This document shows positions 1-10,797 of a stretch of 44,126 nt of DNA, piece after piece. Source of the DNA: Caldilineaceae bacterium (lineage in GTDB: Bacteria > Chloroflexota > Anaerolineae > Caldilineales > Caldilineaceae); assembly GCA_022821585.1 (NCBI GenBank), contig JAJEDI010000057.1, forward strand, positions 1-44,126. Reading direction: 5' to 3'. A model generated the notes under the pieces. The model worked only from the letters and a program-made list of their open reading frames with translations, did not search any database and was not told the origin of the DNA. Numbering within the stretch: position 1 is the stretch's first letter; each line of letters starts with the position of its first letter. A program made the position numbers and the translations under genes.

Positions 1-354
1 AACCATGAGCGACCACACCAAAGTCTCAACTATCGCACGCCGGCGGAAGAGCACTTCGTGCTCTGTTCAGAGCCGGCCGCGTTCGTCTAAATGCACCTTA
101 TTTTTCCCATTTCGTGGTCTAACGATTGGGGCCAACCATAAAGCCCTGCGCTGTTCGCCCAGTCCACTTGAATCCAAGTCGAGATTTCGATACGACTGGC
201 GTACCCGGTCTGTCGACTGATGGACAGAGTATTTTCTGCAGAATCCGGTTATTCAATGTGCCGTCAGTGTGCTAAGATCGTACTATTTCCCATGAACTGT
301 TTGCTCGCTTTTGGCGAAGTAGAGGCGTGTCTCATTTGTCTTTAAGGATTGCGA
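1..354. other. Left-edge region without a supported gene
   Basis: No convincing coding frame is seen here. The only open frame (5-220) has no family resemblance and no ribosome-binding site. A perfect 7-bp hairpin lies at 48-64 (arms AGAGCAC and GTGCTCT, loop TTC), but no T-run follows, so I do not call it a terminator. The last part is the leader of the caspase gene, ending in AAGGA at 344-348. Confidence 0.5.
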
Positions 355-3300
355 ATGTTGTCTCCGCGGTTGTTTGCTGTGGTTGTCGGAATCAATCATT
401 ACCGAAGCAGTGTGATCTCCGATTTGGGTGGTTGCGCCAACGATGCCAGGGCGATTTACGGATTTTTGACTCAGCGGCTAGGCGTGCCGACTGAGAATAT
501 GCGGCTGCTGACATCGACAGGGGCGGAACCGGACGAGAAGGTTCCCTCCAGGCAGAACATCATCGACGGCTGGCGGTGGCTGATTGAGCAGGCCAGAACC
601 GGCGACCAGGTGTTTTTCCACTACAGCGGGCACGGCTCCCAGGCCATCTCCGACGACCCGAATGAGCCGGACGGGTACGACGAGACGCTGGTGCCCAGCG
701 ACAGCCGTACGATGGATGACAGGGGCAGGCCGGTCTACGATATATTGGACAAGGAGCTGGCGGCGCTGATCGCGGCGGCCGAGGAGAGAGGGGCGCGGGT
801 GACGGTTGTGCTGGACTGCTGCCATGCGGGTTCGGGCACGCGGGCGTTTGTGCCGGTACGACGGACCGCGGCCGACCGGCGGGCGCGGCCTGTGGGCACG
901 GTTCTGCCGGAGGCATCGGGCGCAAAAACGGTTGCCAGCCGCCACTGGTCAGGGAAGCTGGGCAGCGAGCACGTGCTGCTGGCCGGTTGCCGGGATGAGG
1001 AGATGAGCCACGAGTACCGTTCGCCGACCAACGGTGCGTGGTACGGGGCGATGACCTATTTTCTGCTGCAGAAGCTGCAGGAGCTGCACCCGCAGATGAA
1101 CTGGCGGGAGGTGCACGACGCGGTGCAGGCCCAGGTCCATGGCGTCTATGCGAGGCAGATCCCGCAGTTGGAGGGGCCGGGCAACCGCGCGGTCTTCGGC
1201 GAGCTGACGCCCCATGCCGGTTCCTATCTTAACGTCATCAGTGCCAAGGAGGCGGGTCATACGGGAAACGACGTGATCATTCGCATCGGCGGCGGCGCTG
1301 CGGTCGGTCTCACGCCGGGCAGCCACGTGGAGCTGTTTCCGGCGGGCAGCGAGGCACTGGATGGCCGGGGGCTTGGCTGCGGCGAAGTGATCGAATCCAG
1401 AGTGGATTCGTCATATGCGCTGATCAAGGGTGTGCGTCATTCCGAGTTCAGTTTGCCTGCGAGGGCGAAGGTGACGGCGTACGGATACCAGAGGTTGATG
1501 TACGAGGTGACCTGCGCCGACCCTTTTGTGCTGGCGGAGTTGACCACTGCGCCCTCTTCCCCGTTCCTGCACGCGGTGGGAAGAAGCACGCAGGATGGAT
1601 TTACCCGATTCCATGTGGCTGTCGAGAACGACGCTTACGTCATCCAGGACGGCAGCGGCGTCCAAATCGTGAAGGACACGCCGCCGCGAACGCAGGCGGG
1701 GGCGGCCAAGACGGCTGCGTATCTGCACCATCTGGCGACCTTTCACAATGTACGAACGTTGCGGAATCCGTCGCCGATGGCGCTGATGGAAGAGGCGCTG
1801 AGCATTGACGTACAGACTTACACGCGGGCCAGCTTCACGTCTCCCAAGGACGGGGAGCCATTGGGGCAGGACGGCGTGCTGCCACCGGGGCGCAAGCTCT
1901 GGATCACGGTTCGGAACAACAGCTCTGAGAATCTCTATGTGACCGCCTTTTCATTGTCGGCGCAGTTCGGCATCCGACGCATCTACCCGGAGCGGGCGCC
2001 TTACCAGCTGGTGGCGCCGGGCAAGGCGTTTTTCATCCACGACATCGAGCCGACCGTGAAGGAACCGGGCGCGGAATCTGAGACGGCGGTTTTCAAGGTC
2101 TTCGCCACGCGCGTTCCCACGTCCTTTGACGTGCTGGAGATGCCGGAACTGAACGAACCGCCCGAGACGGAACAGACGCGGGCGTTCGGGCCGCTGGCCG
2201 AACTGATGAATGGCATCCGGTACGACGGTCCGCGTGTGCGTAACCTGATGGTGCAGCGGGACGATACGCATGATCGCTGGATTACGAAGCAGGTTACGGT
2301 CACGGCGTTACGGAGGCAGGAGGAGTGTGCCCTGCCGGAGGGGCAGAACAGGATCAAAGTAGGGACGGACCTGGACATAACGGTTGAGAAACCGGCGGGC
2401 CTGGGGGGTCTGTTGGTTGTGAGCAGTCTGAAGCAGTTCGCCTGGGATGCGGAAGATCCCATCTCTTTGCCGCCGGGGCTGAACAGTCCGGAGGCGGCGC
2501 CGTTCTTCCAGCCGCTCTCATTCTCGCACGGTGTGGGGGGCGGTTCGCCCGGCGTGCTGGTTCTGGACACGTCGGCGAAACAGCTTGCGACAATCAGTGC
2601 CGAGTCGCCGCTGCGGATTGCGCTGAGCGTGGAGAATGACCCTGATATCGCGGGCATCGCTGCGGTCGCGTTCGACGGTGAGTATTACTACATGGTCGGC
2701 CACCCAACCGAAGCCCAGAACCTGTCCGAGGACGGTGACAGAAGACGCATGGCGGTGGAGATCACGCATTTGCCGATCCCGGATGCGGCAGCGGCGAAGC
2801 GCGGTTCTGCGGGCGCGGGGTGGTGGTCAAGGGTGAACGCCAAAGACGCGAGCAGGGCTGAAGGCAGGGATGGCAAGAGCGGGAGAGGCGTATTTGGGCG
2901 GCTATTCGGCTATTTGCAGGAGGAGTGGCGGATGGCGGCGGAGGCGGCGACGGGCAAAGAGCCGGCGCCGGCCGAGGAGGCGGCGGAGCCACCGGTACGC
3001 GATACGAAACATGCCGTGCGCGTTCTATTTTACAAACTGTTTTATCAGAAGCTGCCGCCGGACCTGGGCGTGCGCCAAGTCCGCATGGAGTCAGGCGGCG
3101 CACCGGTCTATTCGAAGGTTACGTCGCAGGACGTGTCCAAGGCGCGGCGAGCGCTGCTGATCACTCACGGATTCGGCAGCAGCACTGAGAAGCTGGTCCA
3201 GAGGGCGTTGCCACATCTGAAGGAGCTGGATGAATACGACCTGGCGTTGACTTTCGACTATGAGACGATCAACACGGGCATCCGGGAGAGCGGGCTGCTG

Positions 3301-3933
3301 ATGACAACGCAGCTGCGCCGCCTTGGGTTTGGGACCGATTCTGGTCCGCCGCTTGATATTTTCAGTCACAGCATGGGAACGCAGGTAGCCAGAGTCTGTG
3401 TCGAGATGGAGAGCGGACACCAGTTTGTGGAGCGGGTGATCATGGTCGGCGCCCACAACACGGGCACGGCGCTGGCCGAATCGCACCGCCTCATTCCGTG
3501 GCTGGCGACGATCATACTCAATCAGGCGGGGTTGATGGACTTTGAGCTCCTGGCCCAGCTCCTGGTAATAGGGATCTCGCGGCTGACCACCGGAATACAG
3601 GACCTGGCGCCGAGCGCGGAGCTGTATCAGAAGCTCAATGACCCGCGCAATGAGGTTGACGTGAGGTACTATATTCAGATCGGGATAAACACCGAGATGG
3701 ACGGCCCAATAAACTGGCGCAAGCTTTTCTCCAAGACGGAGATGACGCGAATACTGGACAAGGCGTTGGACCAGGTTCTGGGGCCGAACGACCTTCTGGT
3801 AGGGGTTGCGTCGGCGCGGGGTGTGCGGGGCGGCAACTGGCCGGACCTGCAGGTGGATGTTATCGGCTGCCATCATTTCGAGTACTTCCACGCTGAAGAG
3901 TCACTCGAAGGGCTGCGCAGGGAGTTCAAGTAG
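355..3933 (+). CDS. Caspase-family (C14) protein with C-terminal alpha/beta-hydrolase domain
   Basis: A protein of about 1192 residues. The N-terminal 270 residues form a caspase/metacaspase p20-like domain, with the catalytic His in HYSGHGSQ (about residue 93) and the catalytic Cys in LDCCHAGSG (about residue 156). Both residues are present, so the protease should be active. The middle resembles the DUF4384-type surface-response region often joined to bacterial caspases (around 480-560). The C-terminal 250 residues look like an alpha/beta hydrolase: an oxyanion-type ITHGFGSS at about 937 and a nucleophile elbow FSHSMGTQ with Ser near 1006. No signal peptide is visible, so it is probably cytoplasmic. 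I chose ATG 355 because AAGGA lies six bases upstream; a TTG at 349 is also in frame. It converges on the ABC-F gene with a 40-base gap. Its substrate and trigger cannot be read from sequence. Confidence 0.9.
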   Translation: MLSPRLFAVVVGINHYRSSVISDLGGCANDARAIYGFLTQRLGVPTENMRLLTSTGAEPDEKVPSRQNIIDGWRWLIEQARTGDQVFFHYSGHGSQAISDDPNEPDGYDETLVPSDSRTMDDRGRPVYDILDKELAALIAAAEERGARVTVVLDCCHAGSGTRAFVPVRRTAADRRARPVGTVLPEASGAKTVASRHWSGKLGSEHVLLAGCRDEEMSHEYRSPTNGAWYGAMTYFLLQKLQELHPQMNWREVHDAVQAQVHGVYARQIPQLEGPGNRAVFGELTPHAGSYLNVISAKEAGHTGNDVIIRIGGGAAVGLTPGSHVELFPAGSEALDGRGLGCGEVIESRVDSSYALIKGVRHSEFSLPARAKVTAYGYQRLMYEVTCADPFVLAELTTAPSSPFLHAVGRSTQDGFTRFHVAVENDAYVIQDGSGVQIVKDTPPRTQAGAAKTAAYLHHLATFHNVRTLRNPSPMALMEEALSIDVQTYTRASFTSPKDGEPLGQDGVLPPGRKLWITVRNNSSENLYVTAFSLSAQFGIRRIYPERAPYQLVAPGKAFFIHDIEPTVKEPGAESETAVFKVFATRVPTSFDVLEMPELNEPPETEQTRAFGPLAELMNGIRYDGPRVRNLMVQRDDTHDRWITKQVTVTALRRQEECALPEGQNRIKVGTDLDITVEKPAGLGGLLVVSSLKQFAWDAEDPISLPPGLNSPEAAPFFQPLSFSHGVGGGSPGVLVLDTSAKQLATISAESPLRIALSVENDPDIAGIAAVAFDGEYYYMVGHPTEAQNLSEDGDRRRMAVEITHLPIPDAAAAKRGSAGAGWWSRVNAKDASRAEGRDGKSGRGVFGRLFGYLQEEWRMAAEAATGKEPAPAEEAAEPPVRDTKHAVRVLFYKLFYQKLPPDLGVRQVRMESGGAPVYSKVTSQDVSKARRALLITHGFGSSTEKLVQRALPHLKELDEYDLALTFDYETINTGIRESGLLMTTQLRRLGFGTDSGPPLDIFSHSMGTQVARVCVEMESGHQFVERVIMVGAHNTGTALAESHRLIPWLATIILNQAGLMDFELLAQLLVIGISRLTTGIQDLAPSAELYQKLNDPRNEVDVRYYIQIGINTEMDGPINWRKLFSKTEMTRILDKALDQVLGPNDLLVGVASARGVRGGNWPDLQVDVIGCHHFEYFHAEESLEGLRREFK

Positions 3934-3973
3934 GCGCCGGCAGCCGGTTTTGGTTTCCTTTTGATGGCTTGCG

Positions 3974-5889
<1,916 letters not shown>

Positions 5890-5893
<4 letters not shown>

Positions 5894-7863
5894 GCCGACT
5901 GCTGGATAGCCTGCAGGGTGGTGGGATCTTCGAGGGCGCTAATGTCGCCAGGGTCTTCGCCCAGGTAGGAGGCGCGGATGAGGCGGTGCATCACCTTGGC
6001 ATTGCGCGTCTTGGGGAGGGCGGCGGAGAACCGGACCTCTTTGGGTCTGAGGGGGCGTCCCAACTCGGTGGTGATGCGCTCCTGCAGGGCGGTGCGCAGG
6101 GTTTCGCTGGCGTCGACGCCCGGTTTGAGGACGGCGAACACGACAACGTCATTGTCTTTCAGGGGGTGCGGCACGGCCACAGCTGCGGATTCGGTGACGT
6201 CGGGATGGGCATTGACCAGGGTTTCGACTTCGGCCGGCCCGAGGCGCTTGCCGGCGATGTTAATGGTGTCGTCGCTGCGGCCCAGAATGTACCACATGCC
6301 GTCCTCGTCGATGGCGCAGAAGTCGCCGTGTACCCATATGCCATCAAAGCGTTGCCAGTAGGTATCCAGATAGCGCTCGTTTGCGCGCCAGAAGCCGCGG
6401 GTCATGCCGATCCAGGGCTGGCGGACGATGAGGTCGCCCACTTCCTCGCGCACCGGGTTGCCGGCCTCGTCGACGACATCGGCGTCCATACCCGGAATGG
6501 GCCCGCCGAAGGCGGCAGGTTTGAGCGGTTTGAACAGGGTGCCGGCGAGGATGCCGCCGCTTATTTCGGTGCCGCCGGTGTAGTTGAAGATGGGCTTGCG
6601 GCCTTCGAGCACGTTTTCGAATACCCAGCGCCAGCTTGAGGGACCCCAGGGGCTTCCGGTGGCCCCGACCGCCCGCAGCTGCGAGAGATCGTGGCGGGTC
6701 ACGTTGTCGGTGCCGTGGGGCATCAGCGACCGCACGAGCATTGGCGAGAGTCCCAAAAGGGTGATGCGGTGCCTGGCGCAGAGCTGCCAGACGCGATCGA
6801 CTGATGGATAGTCGGGGGCGCCGTCGAAGAAGAACATGGTGGCGCGGTTGAGCAGGGAGGCGAGGACGAGCCACGGCCCCATCATCCAGCCCATATCGGT
6901 CATCCAATAGACGCGGTCGCCGGGTTTGACGTCCATGGCGTGGCGCATATCCTGAGCAGCTTTGACGGGAAACCCGCAGTGGGTGTGTACGGCACCTTTG
7001 GGGGGCCCGGTTGTGCCGCTGGTGTAGATGATCATCAGCGGGTCTTCGGCATTGGTCAGGCTGGTTTCGGCTGCGGGCGCCTGAGGGGGAACCAATTCGT
7101 GCCACCAGTGGTCGCGTTCCTCGTGCCAGGGGATCTGTGCGGCGGGTGAGGAGGCGGGGAGCCGTTTGCAGACGATCACATGCCGGACGCTGGAGACACT
7201 ATTCAAGGCTGTGTCCAGGGTCGACTTCATGGCCACGGCACGCCCGCGGCGGAGGAATCCGTCGGCAACAAAGACGGCCTTGGCGCCGCCATCGCCAAGA
7301 CGGCTTCTGATGGCGGAGGGGCCGTAGCCGCTGAACAAGGGCAGGACAGTTCCGCCAATTTTGATCACCGCCAAGAAGGCGACGGCCAGTTCGGGTATCA
7401 ACGGCATGTACAGGCCGACGGCATCACCGCTGCGGATACCGAGGCTGCGGAGGGCATTGGCGCAGCGGCAGACTTCCTGGTGAAGCTGGGCGTAGGTAAG
7501 GGTGAGGGTTTCGCCTTCTTCCCCTTCGAAGATGAGTGCGGGCTCGGACGCGGTCGCGGTCGTCTGGTATTTGTCAAGACAGTTGTGGATGATGTTCATC
7601 TTGCCGCCGATACACCAGCGGGCGAAGGGCGCGCCGTCGGTCAGGTCGACGGTCTGCGAGTAGGGTTGGGCGAAGCGGATATCGAGGTCCTCCATCGCCG
7701 CATCCCAGAACCAGGCGATATCTTCGACTGAGCGGGTCAGCAGCTCGTCATAGGAGGAGATGCCGTGCCGGTCCATAAACTGCTGCAGATTGCTCTGTGC
7801 GATCCAGTCAGGATTCGGCTGCCAGGCGATGTCCTGGCCGAAGGGGAAGTGCGTGGTGGACAT
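5890..7863 (-). CDS. AMP-forming acyl-CoA synthetase, acetyl-CoA/acetoacetyl-CoA synthetase-like
   Basis: A 657-residue ANL-superfamily enzyme that should activate a carboxylic acid with ATP and CoA. It has an acetyl-CoA-synthetase-type N-terminal region (about 30-100) and the phosphate-binding loop YTSGTTGPPKG near residue 276. The adenine-site motif NYTGGTE and the hinge motif GRSDDTINIAGKR follow. The acetylatable catalytic Lys is in LPKTRNAKVMHR near residue 621, where the usual residues are Ser-Gly-Lys rather than Asn-Ala-Lys. Acyl specificity (acetate, acetoacetate, propionate or longer) cannot be fixed from sequence. It is the first gene of a two-gene unit with the ABC-F gene (ATGA overlap). 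A promoter lies about 55 bases upstream. Confidence 0.88.
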
Positions 7864-7917
7864 GGTCTGTCTCGAACTGGGGAAGGCTTGGCCTAGGATT
7901 GCTTAGGTACCGGCCCC

Positions 7918-7946
7918 ATTATAGCGAAGAGTGAGGAAAAGGAAAA
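7918..7946 (-). promoter_or_regulatory. Candidate sigma-A promoter of the synthetase/uup pair
   Basis: On the minus strand, a perfect -10 TATAAT (7918-7923) lies 17 bases from a weak -35 TTTTCC (7941-7946). The predicted leader is about 48 bases and contains an imperfect palindrome (CCTAAGCAATCCTAGG, 7892-7907). Confidence 0.5.
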
Positions 7947-7963
7947 CAGGCGGCGGAAAAGGG

Positions 7964-8026
7964 TGTGTACCAGGTTCTTGGGTGGTGGTTGTCTGAATCA
8001 GGATTTTCAGGATGGATGGCGTTCGG
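7964..8026. repeat. Dispersed intergenic repeat, TGTCTGAATCAGG family, copy 1
   Basis: The text TGTCTGAATCAGG followed by GATTTTCAGGATG recurs at 35085-35138, where 16-17 extra bases split the two halves. The preceding 25 bases (ccag-t-ttgggtgg) are also similar. Both copies lie in non-coding DNA. Confidence 0.6.
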
Positions 8027-8107
8027 GTGGGCTGACGCAGGAGGCAGTTCAATGCTGAGAACCCGCTGCGGCCGAGTTGATGGAGTGGTTCGAGGGACGA
8101 GGACGGT

Positions 8108-8899
8108 TCAGGAGAGGAAGACGGAGATCTGCGAGCCTGCTGGATTCTGAAGTGCGGACCAGATTGAGGCGACGATGAGGGCCTGGCCGGAGGGGCGAAG
8201 CAGCCGGGCCGCGCTGCTGAGTTGTGGGAGGGGCCTGCTCCCGGTTTCTGCGCAGGTCGGGCGAATGTGTGGGAGGGAGGACGGGCTGGCTGCCAGTTCG
8301 AAGAGGCGGGTCAGGTCGCTGAAGGCGAGGAGAAGCGCGCCTGCGGGCAGGACGCCGAATCGGGGGACGGTAAGCGCCAGCCCGATGGCAAGCCCGGTGA
8401 CGGCGAAGAGTAGAAGTAGCGTGTAGGCTACGGCAGCCGTTGTCTGGACAGGATGGCGACGGCGGCTCCGCAGCAGAAATGCGATGCCGGCGAACGCGCC
8501 GGCCAGCAGACATAGACCCAGCACAAGTAAGCGAACGCCTTCGAGGGCCGGGCCATATTGTACGATGGCGGCGATGATCAGCAGGTAGCCGATGGCGGTG
8601 GCGGAGATGCCGGACCAGGTCCGTCTGGGCGCGAGCGCGCCTGCTGCAAGATGACCGCCCGCAAGGATGAGCACTGTTGCGGCGGCGATGCCGAAGGCGT
8701 AGCGGGCGGTTTCGGTGCCGGGGCGGGCGAGCAGGAAGCCGTACCAGGCCAGCAGGAGCAAAGTCAACGCGGAGGCCGCCTGCATCCAGTCGGGGAGGCG
8801 GCGCATGTGCGGTCGGGATCTGCGGAGGAGCAGGCCGCCGATCAGAAGTGAGGCCCAGAGGAGGAGTAGAAGCCAAGCAATGACGTCGAGGACCGGCAT
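8108..8899 (-). CDS. Multi-pass membrane protein, possibly YhhN (lysoplasmalogenase-like)
   Basis: About 263 residues with seven or eight hydrophobic segments across the first 215. The segment ALLLAFSDLTRLFE followed by a late GQALIVAS resembles the last helices of the YhhN/TMEM86 family, some of whose members hydrolyse vinyl-ether lysolipids. Between them lies a polar stretch of about 45 residues that normal family members lack. I chose the ATG at 8899 because GGAG sits six bases upstream; an ATG at 8914 is also in frame. It is 54 bases after the preceding minus-strand gene and probably co-transcribed. Family assignment is tentative; the membrane topology is clear. Confidence 0.55.
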   Translation of the reverse strand: MPVLDVIAWLLLLLWASLLIGGLLLRRSRPHMRRLPDWMQAASALTLLLLAWYGFLLARPGTETARYAFGIAAATVLILAGGHLAAGALAPRRTWSGISATAIGYLLIIAAIVQYGPALEGVRLLVLGLCLLAGAFAGIAFLLRSRRRHPVQTTAAVAYTLLLLFAVTGLAIGLALTVPRFGVLPAGALLLAFSDLTRLFELAASPSSLPHIRPTCAETGSRPLPQLSSAARLLRPSGQALIVASIWSALQNPAGSQISVFLS

Positions 8900-8968
8900 C
8901 GGGGGCTCCGTCATCCACCGGGTAGCGTGGGAATGGAAGGTAGAGGAACTGGGATTCCCCTTTGCCCC

Positions 8969-9622
8969 TTACTTCTCACTTGTGAGGTCTTGCGGGTTGG
9001 CGGCGTAGCCGAGGAGTTGGGGCTCGGCCCAGACTGCCCAGTTCCAGCGGCTGTTGCCGAGGCCGTCGGTCATGAGCTGGAGGACCGCGTGCTGGCCGGC
9101 CTGGTTGGGCAGGTCGGTGACGAAGCGTTCCCACTCGCAGCTCTGCTTGGTGCTGCTCCAGATGCGCACGCCGTTGAGGAGGACGCGGAAGGCGCAGAAG
9201 TTGTCGTCTTCCATCTGGGCGCCGTCGCGAATGCCGATGGCGAACTGCATACGCAGACGGTCGACATCATGGGGCACATGCAGGTCGTATTCGACCACGG
9301 CGCTGCCGTCGACGGGCGGATGCTGCCACAGAGCCGGCTGCTGCACGAGGCCGCAGCTAGCGGTATCGATACGCACCTCCATCAGGTCCGGCGTGCGTGT
9401 AGCGCTGTGGCGGGAATCGGGGAAGAGCTCTAACAGGTCACATTTCCAAACGAGGGCAAATCCGGTTTCGTCCGTGCCTTCCTCTTCCAAGAGGCTTTGC
9501 CAGAGCTCCTCCTGCCACTTGAGGTAGCCCACGTATTGGGAAAGTTGCAGCAGCGACTGTTCGTTCAGGTCATGAATGCGCCGGATTACGGCGTCCAATG
9601 ATTCCTGTCGGGGCCTGTTCAT
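8969..9622 (-). CDS. Conserved-looking protein of unknown function
   Basis: A soluble protein of 217 residues that I do not recognise. The first 45 residues are helical (VIRRIHDLNEQSLLQLSQYV), resembling short DUF2281-type helical segments. The rest is rich in beta-strand patterns with regularly spaced Trp and aromatic residues, ending in WNWAVWAEPQLL. That pattern recalls carbohydrate-binding-like beta sandwiches of the NPCBM type, but there is no signal peptide. It lies between the HNH gene (61 bases upstream) and the YhhN-like gene (54 bases downstream) in a same-strand run. No function is assigned. Confidence 0.7.
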   Translation of the reverse strand: MNRPRQESLDAVIRRIHDLNEQSLLQLSQYVGYLKWQEELWQSLLEEEGTDETGFALVWKCDLLELFPDSRHSATRTPDLMEVRIDTASCGLVQQPALWQHPPVDGSAVVEYDLHVPHDVDRLRMQFAIGIRDGAQMEDDNFCAFRVLLNGVRIWSSTKQSCEWERFVTDLPNQAGQHAVLQLMTDGLGNSRWNWAVWAEPQLLGYAANPQDLTSEK

Positions 9623-9683
9623 GTAGGTCTCAGGTGGCTGGCTTGGGGATGTCGGTGGACGCCGGCGCGGTCATCCGGCGCGG

Positions 9684-10193
9684 CTAGAATGCGGCGCCCA
9701 TCAATGTCTCCCAGCGGGAGGCGGCGGTTGGATTGCTCAAGAGGACGAGGGCGACATAGGTGGGTTCAGACGGACGCCGAATCAGCTTCATGCCGGCTTC
9801 GCGGGGGCTCATGCCACCTTTTTTGCAGTTGCAGCGTTTGCAGGCGGTGGCCAGATTGGTCCAGCTGTGATCGCCGCCGCGACAGCGGGGGATCACATGG
9901 TCCACGGTCAGCGAGTGTTTGCCCGGCGTGTCGCCACAGTACTGACAGGTGTAGGCGTCCCGCAGAATCACGGCGCTGCGGGTGGGGGGAACAGAGCGAT
10001 GGGGCAGTCGAACGTAGCGGACAAGACGAATCACCAGCGGTTCGGGCAGGGCCTGGTTGGCGCTGTGCAGCATGCGTTCGGTCGCCTCGACCAACTCGGC
10101 TTTGTCGCGCAGCAGCAGAACGACTGCGCGGCGCACAGAGACGAGGCTGAGAGGTTCGAATGTAGCGTTCAGTACCAACACGGAACGGGACAT
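9684..10193 (-). CDS. HNH endonuclease family protein
   Basis: A protein of 169 residues. A conserved N-terminal segment ([20 protein letters not shown]) precedes an HNH/McrA-type zinc nuclease domain: CQYCG, then [13 protein letters not shown] with the catalytic DH, then N-L-x-x-A-C-K-R-C-N. Two CxxC pairs for structural zinc are present. This layout is common in stand-alone chromosomal HNH proteins of Chloroflexota, Actinobacteria and Cyanobacteria whose role is unsettled. The ATG at 10193 is chosen because homology-like sequence starts there; an extension to 10301 has no family resemblance. No phage or restriction partner is adjacent. Confidence 0.85.
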   Translation of the reverse strand: MSRSVLVLNATFEPLSLVSVRRAVVLLLRDKAELVEATERMLHSANQALPEPLVIRLVRYVRLPHRSVPPTRSAVILRDAYTCQYCGDTPGKHSLTVDHVIPRCRGGDHSWTNLATACKRCNCKKGGMSPREAGMKLIRRPSEPTYVALVLLSNPTAASRWETLMGAAF

Positions 10194-10327
10194 TGTGTCA
10201 GGTGATGGTGTCCTGGCGTCGTTAGTGAAGAATCGAGATGGCGTTGAACAGGCAGGATGCCGGTGTTGCCAAGCTGCTGAAGGCGCTGTGCAACGCGGCA
10301 CCGGAAAGCATTCAGACTTGGTGCGGA

Positions 10328-10711
10328 TTATACCAGCGCCACGACGCGGGCGCGAATGACGACCTCCATGAGAAAGAAGCAGACGATCGCGAAGAGAACT
10401 GTCTTGACGTTTTCATCCTGCAGGCGGCTCAGATAGAGATAGGCTGCCGGAAGGGTGATGACGGCGACGGTGGCGTAGAGAATGTGAACGAAAGCGCGTG
10501 GCAGGTTTCCGCCAAGGCCCTGACCGTAGAGAACCCACCCCAGCAGAAACTCGGTGATCATCAGCAGTTCGCCGATAACCGCGGCACCGTACCAACTGCC
10601 GTCGAGCGGGCGGGAGCGAATGCGGAACCAGACGGCCCACACGCCCAGCGCGATAAAGAAATAGATGCCGGTTTGGGCCAGACCGCGATGAATGTCGCTC
10701 AGAGAGTTCAC
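10328..10711 (-). CDS. Small four-helix membrane protein of unknown function
   Basis: A 127-residue protein with four predicted transmembrane helices (about 13-30, 44-65, 72-94 and 104-122). The start codon is GTG at 10711 and I see no clear Shine-Dalgarno site. The first helix is followed by a basic RIRSRP loop. It sits 134 bases upstream of the HNH gene on the same strand. I recognise no domain. Confidence 0.65.
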   Translation of the reverse strand: MNSLSDIHRGLAQTGIYFFIALGVWAVWFRIRSRPLDGSWYGAAVIGELLMITEFLLGWVLYGQGLGGNLPRAFVHILYATVAVITLPAAYLYLSRLQDENVKTVLFAIVCFFLMEVVIRARVVALV

Positions 10712-10797
10712 CGTAACGGAAGATGGTCGTTGAACTGCGAGTCTCAGTCGCCGGCTGTTATGAGTCAGCCGGAAGGGCCTGAGGAGAATTGCAGCGG

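Noticed and set aside
48..64. Perfect hairpin taken as a possible terminator
   Set aside because: No T-run follows and no gene end is visible upstream.
5..220. 71-residue open frame at the left edge
   Set aside because: No ribosome-binding site, no domain resemblance, and a random-looking composition.
8049..8918. 289-residue Arg/Pro-rich minus-strand frame
   Set aside because: It overlaps the hydrophobic YhhN-like frame and has the typical shadow composition.
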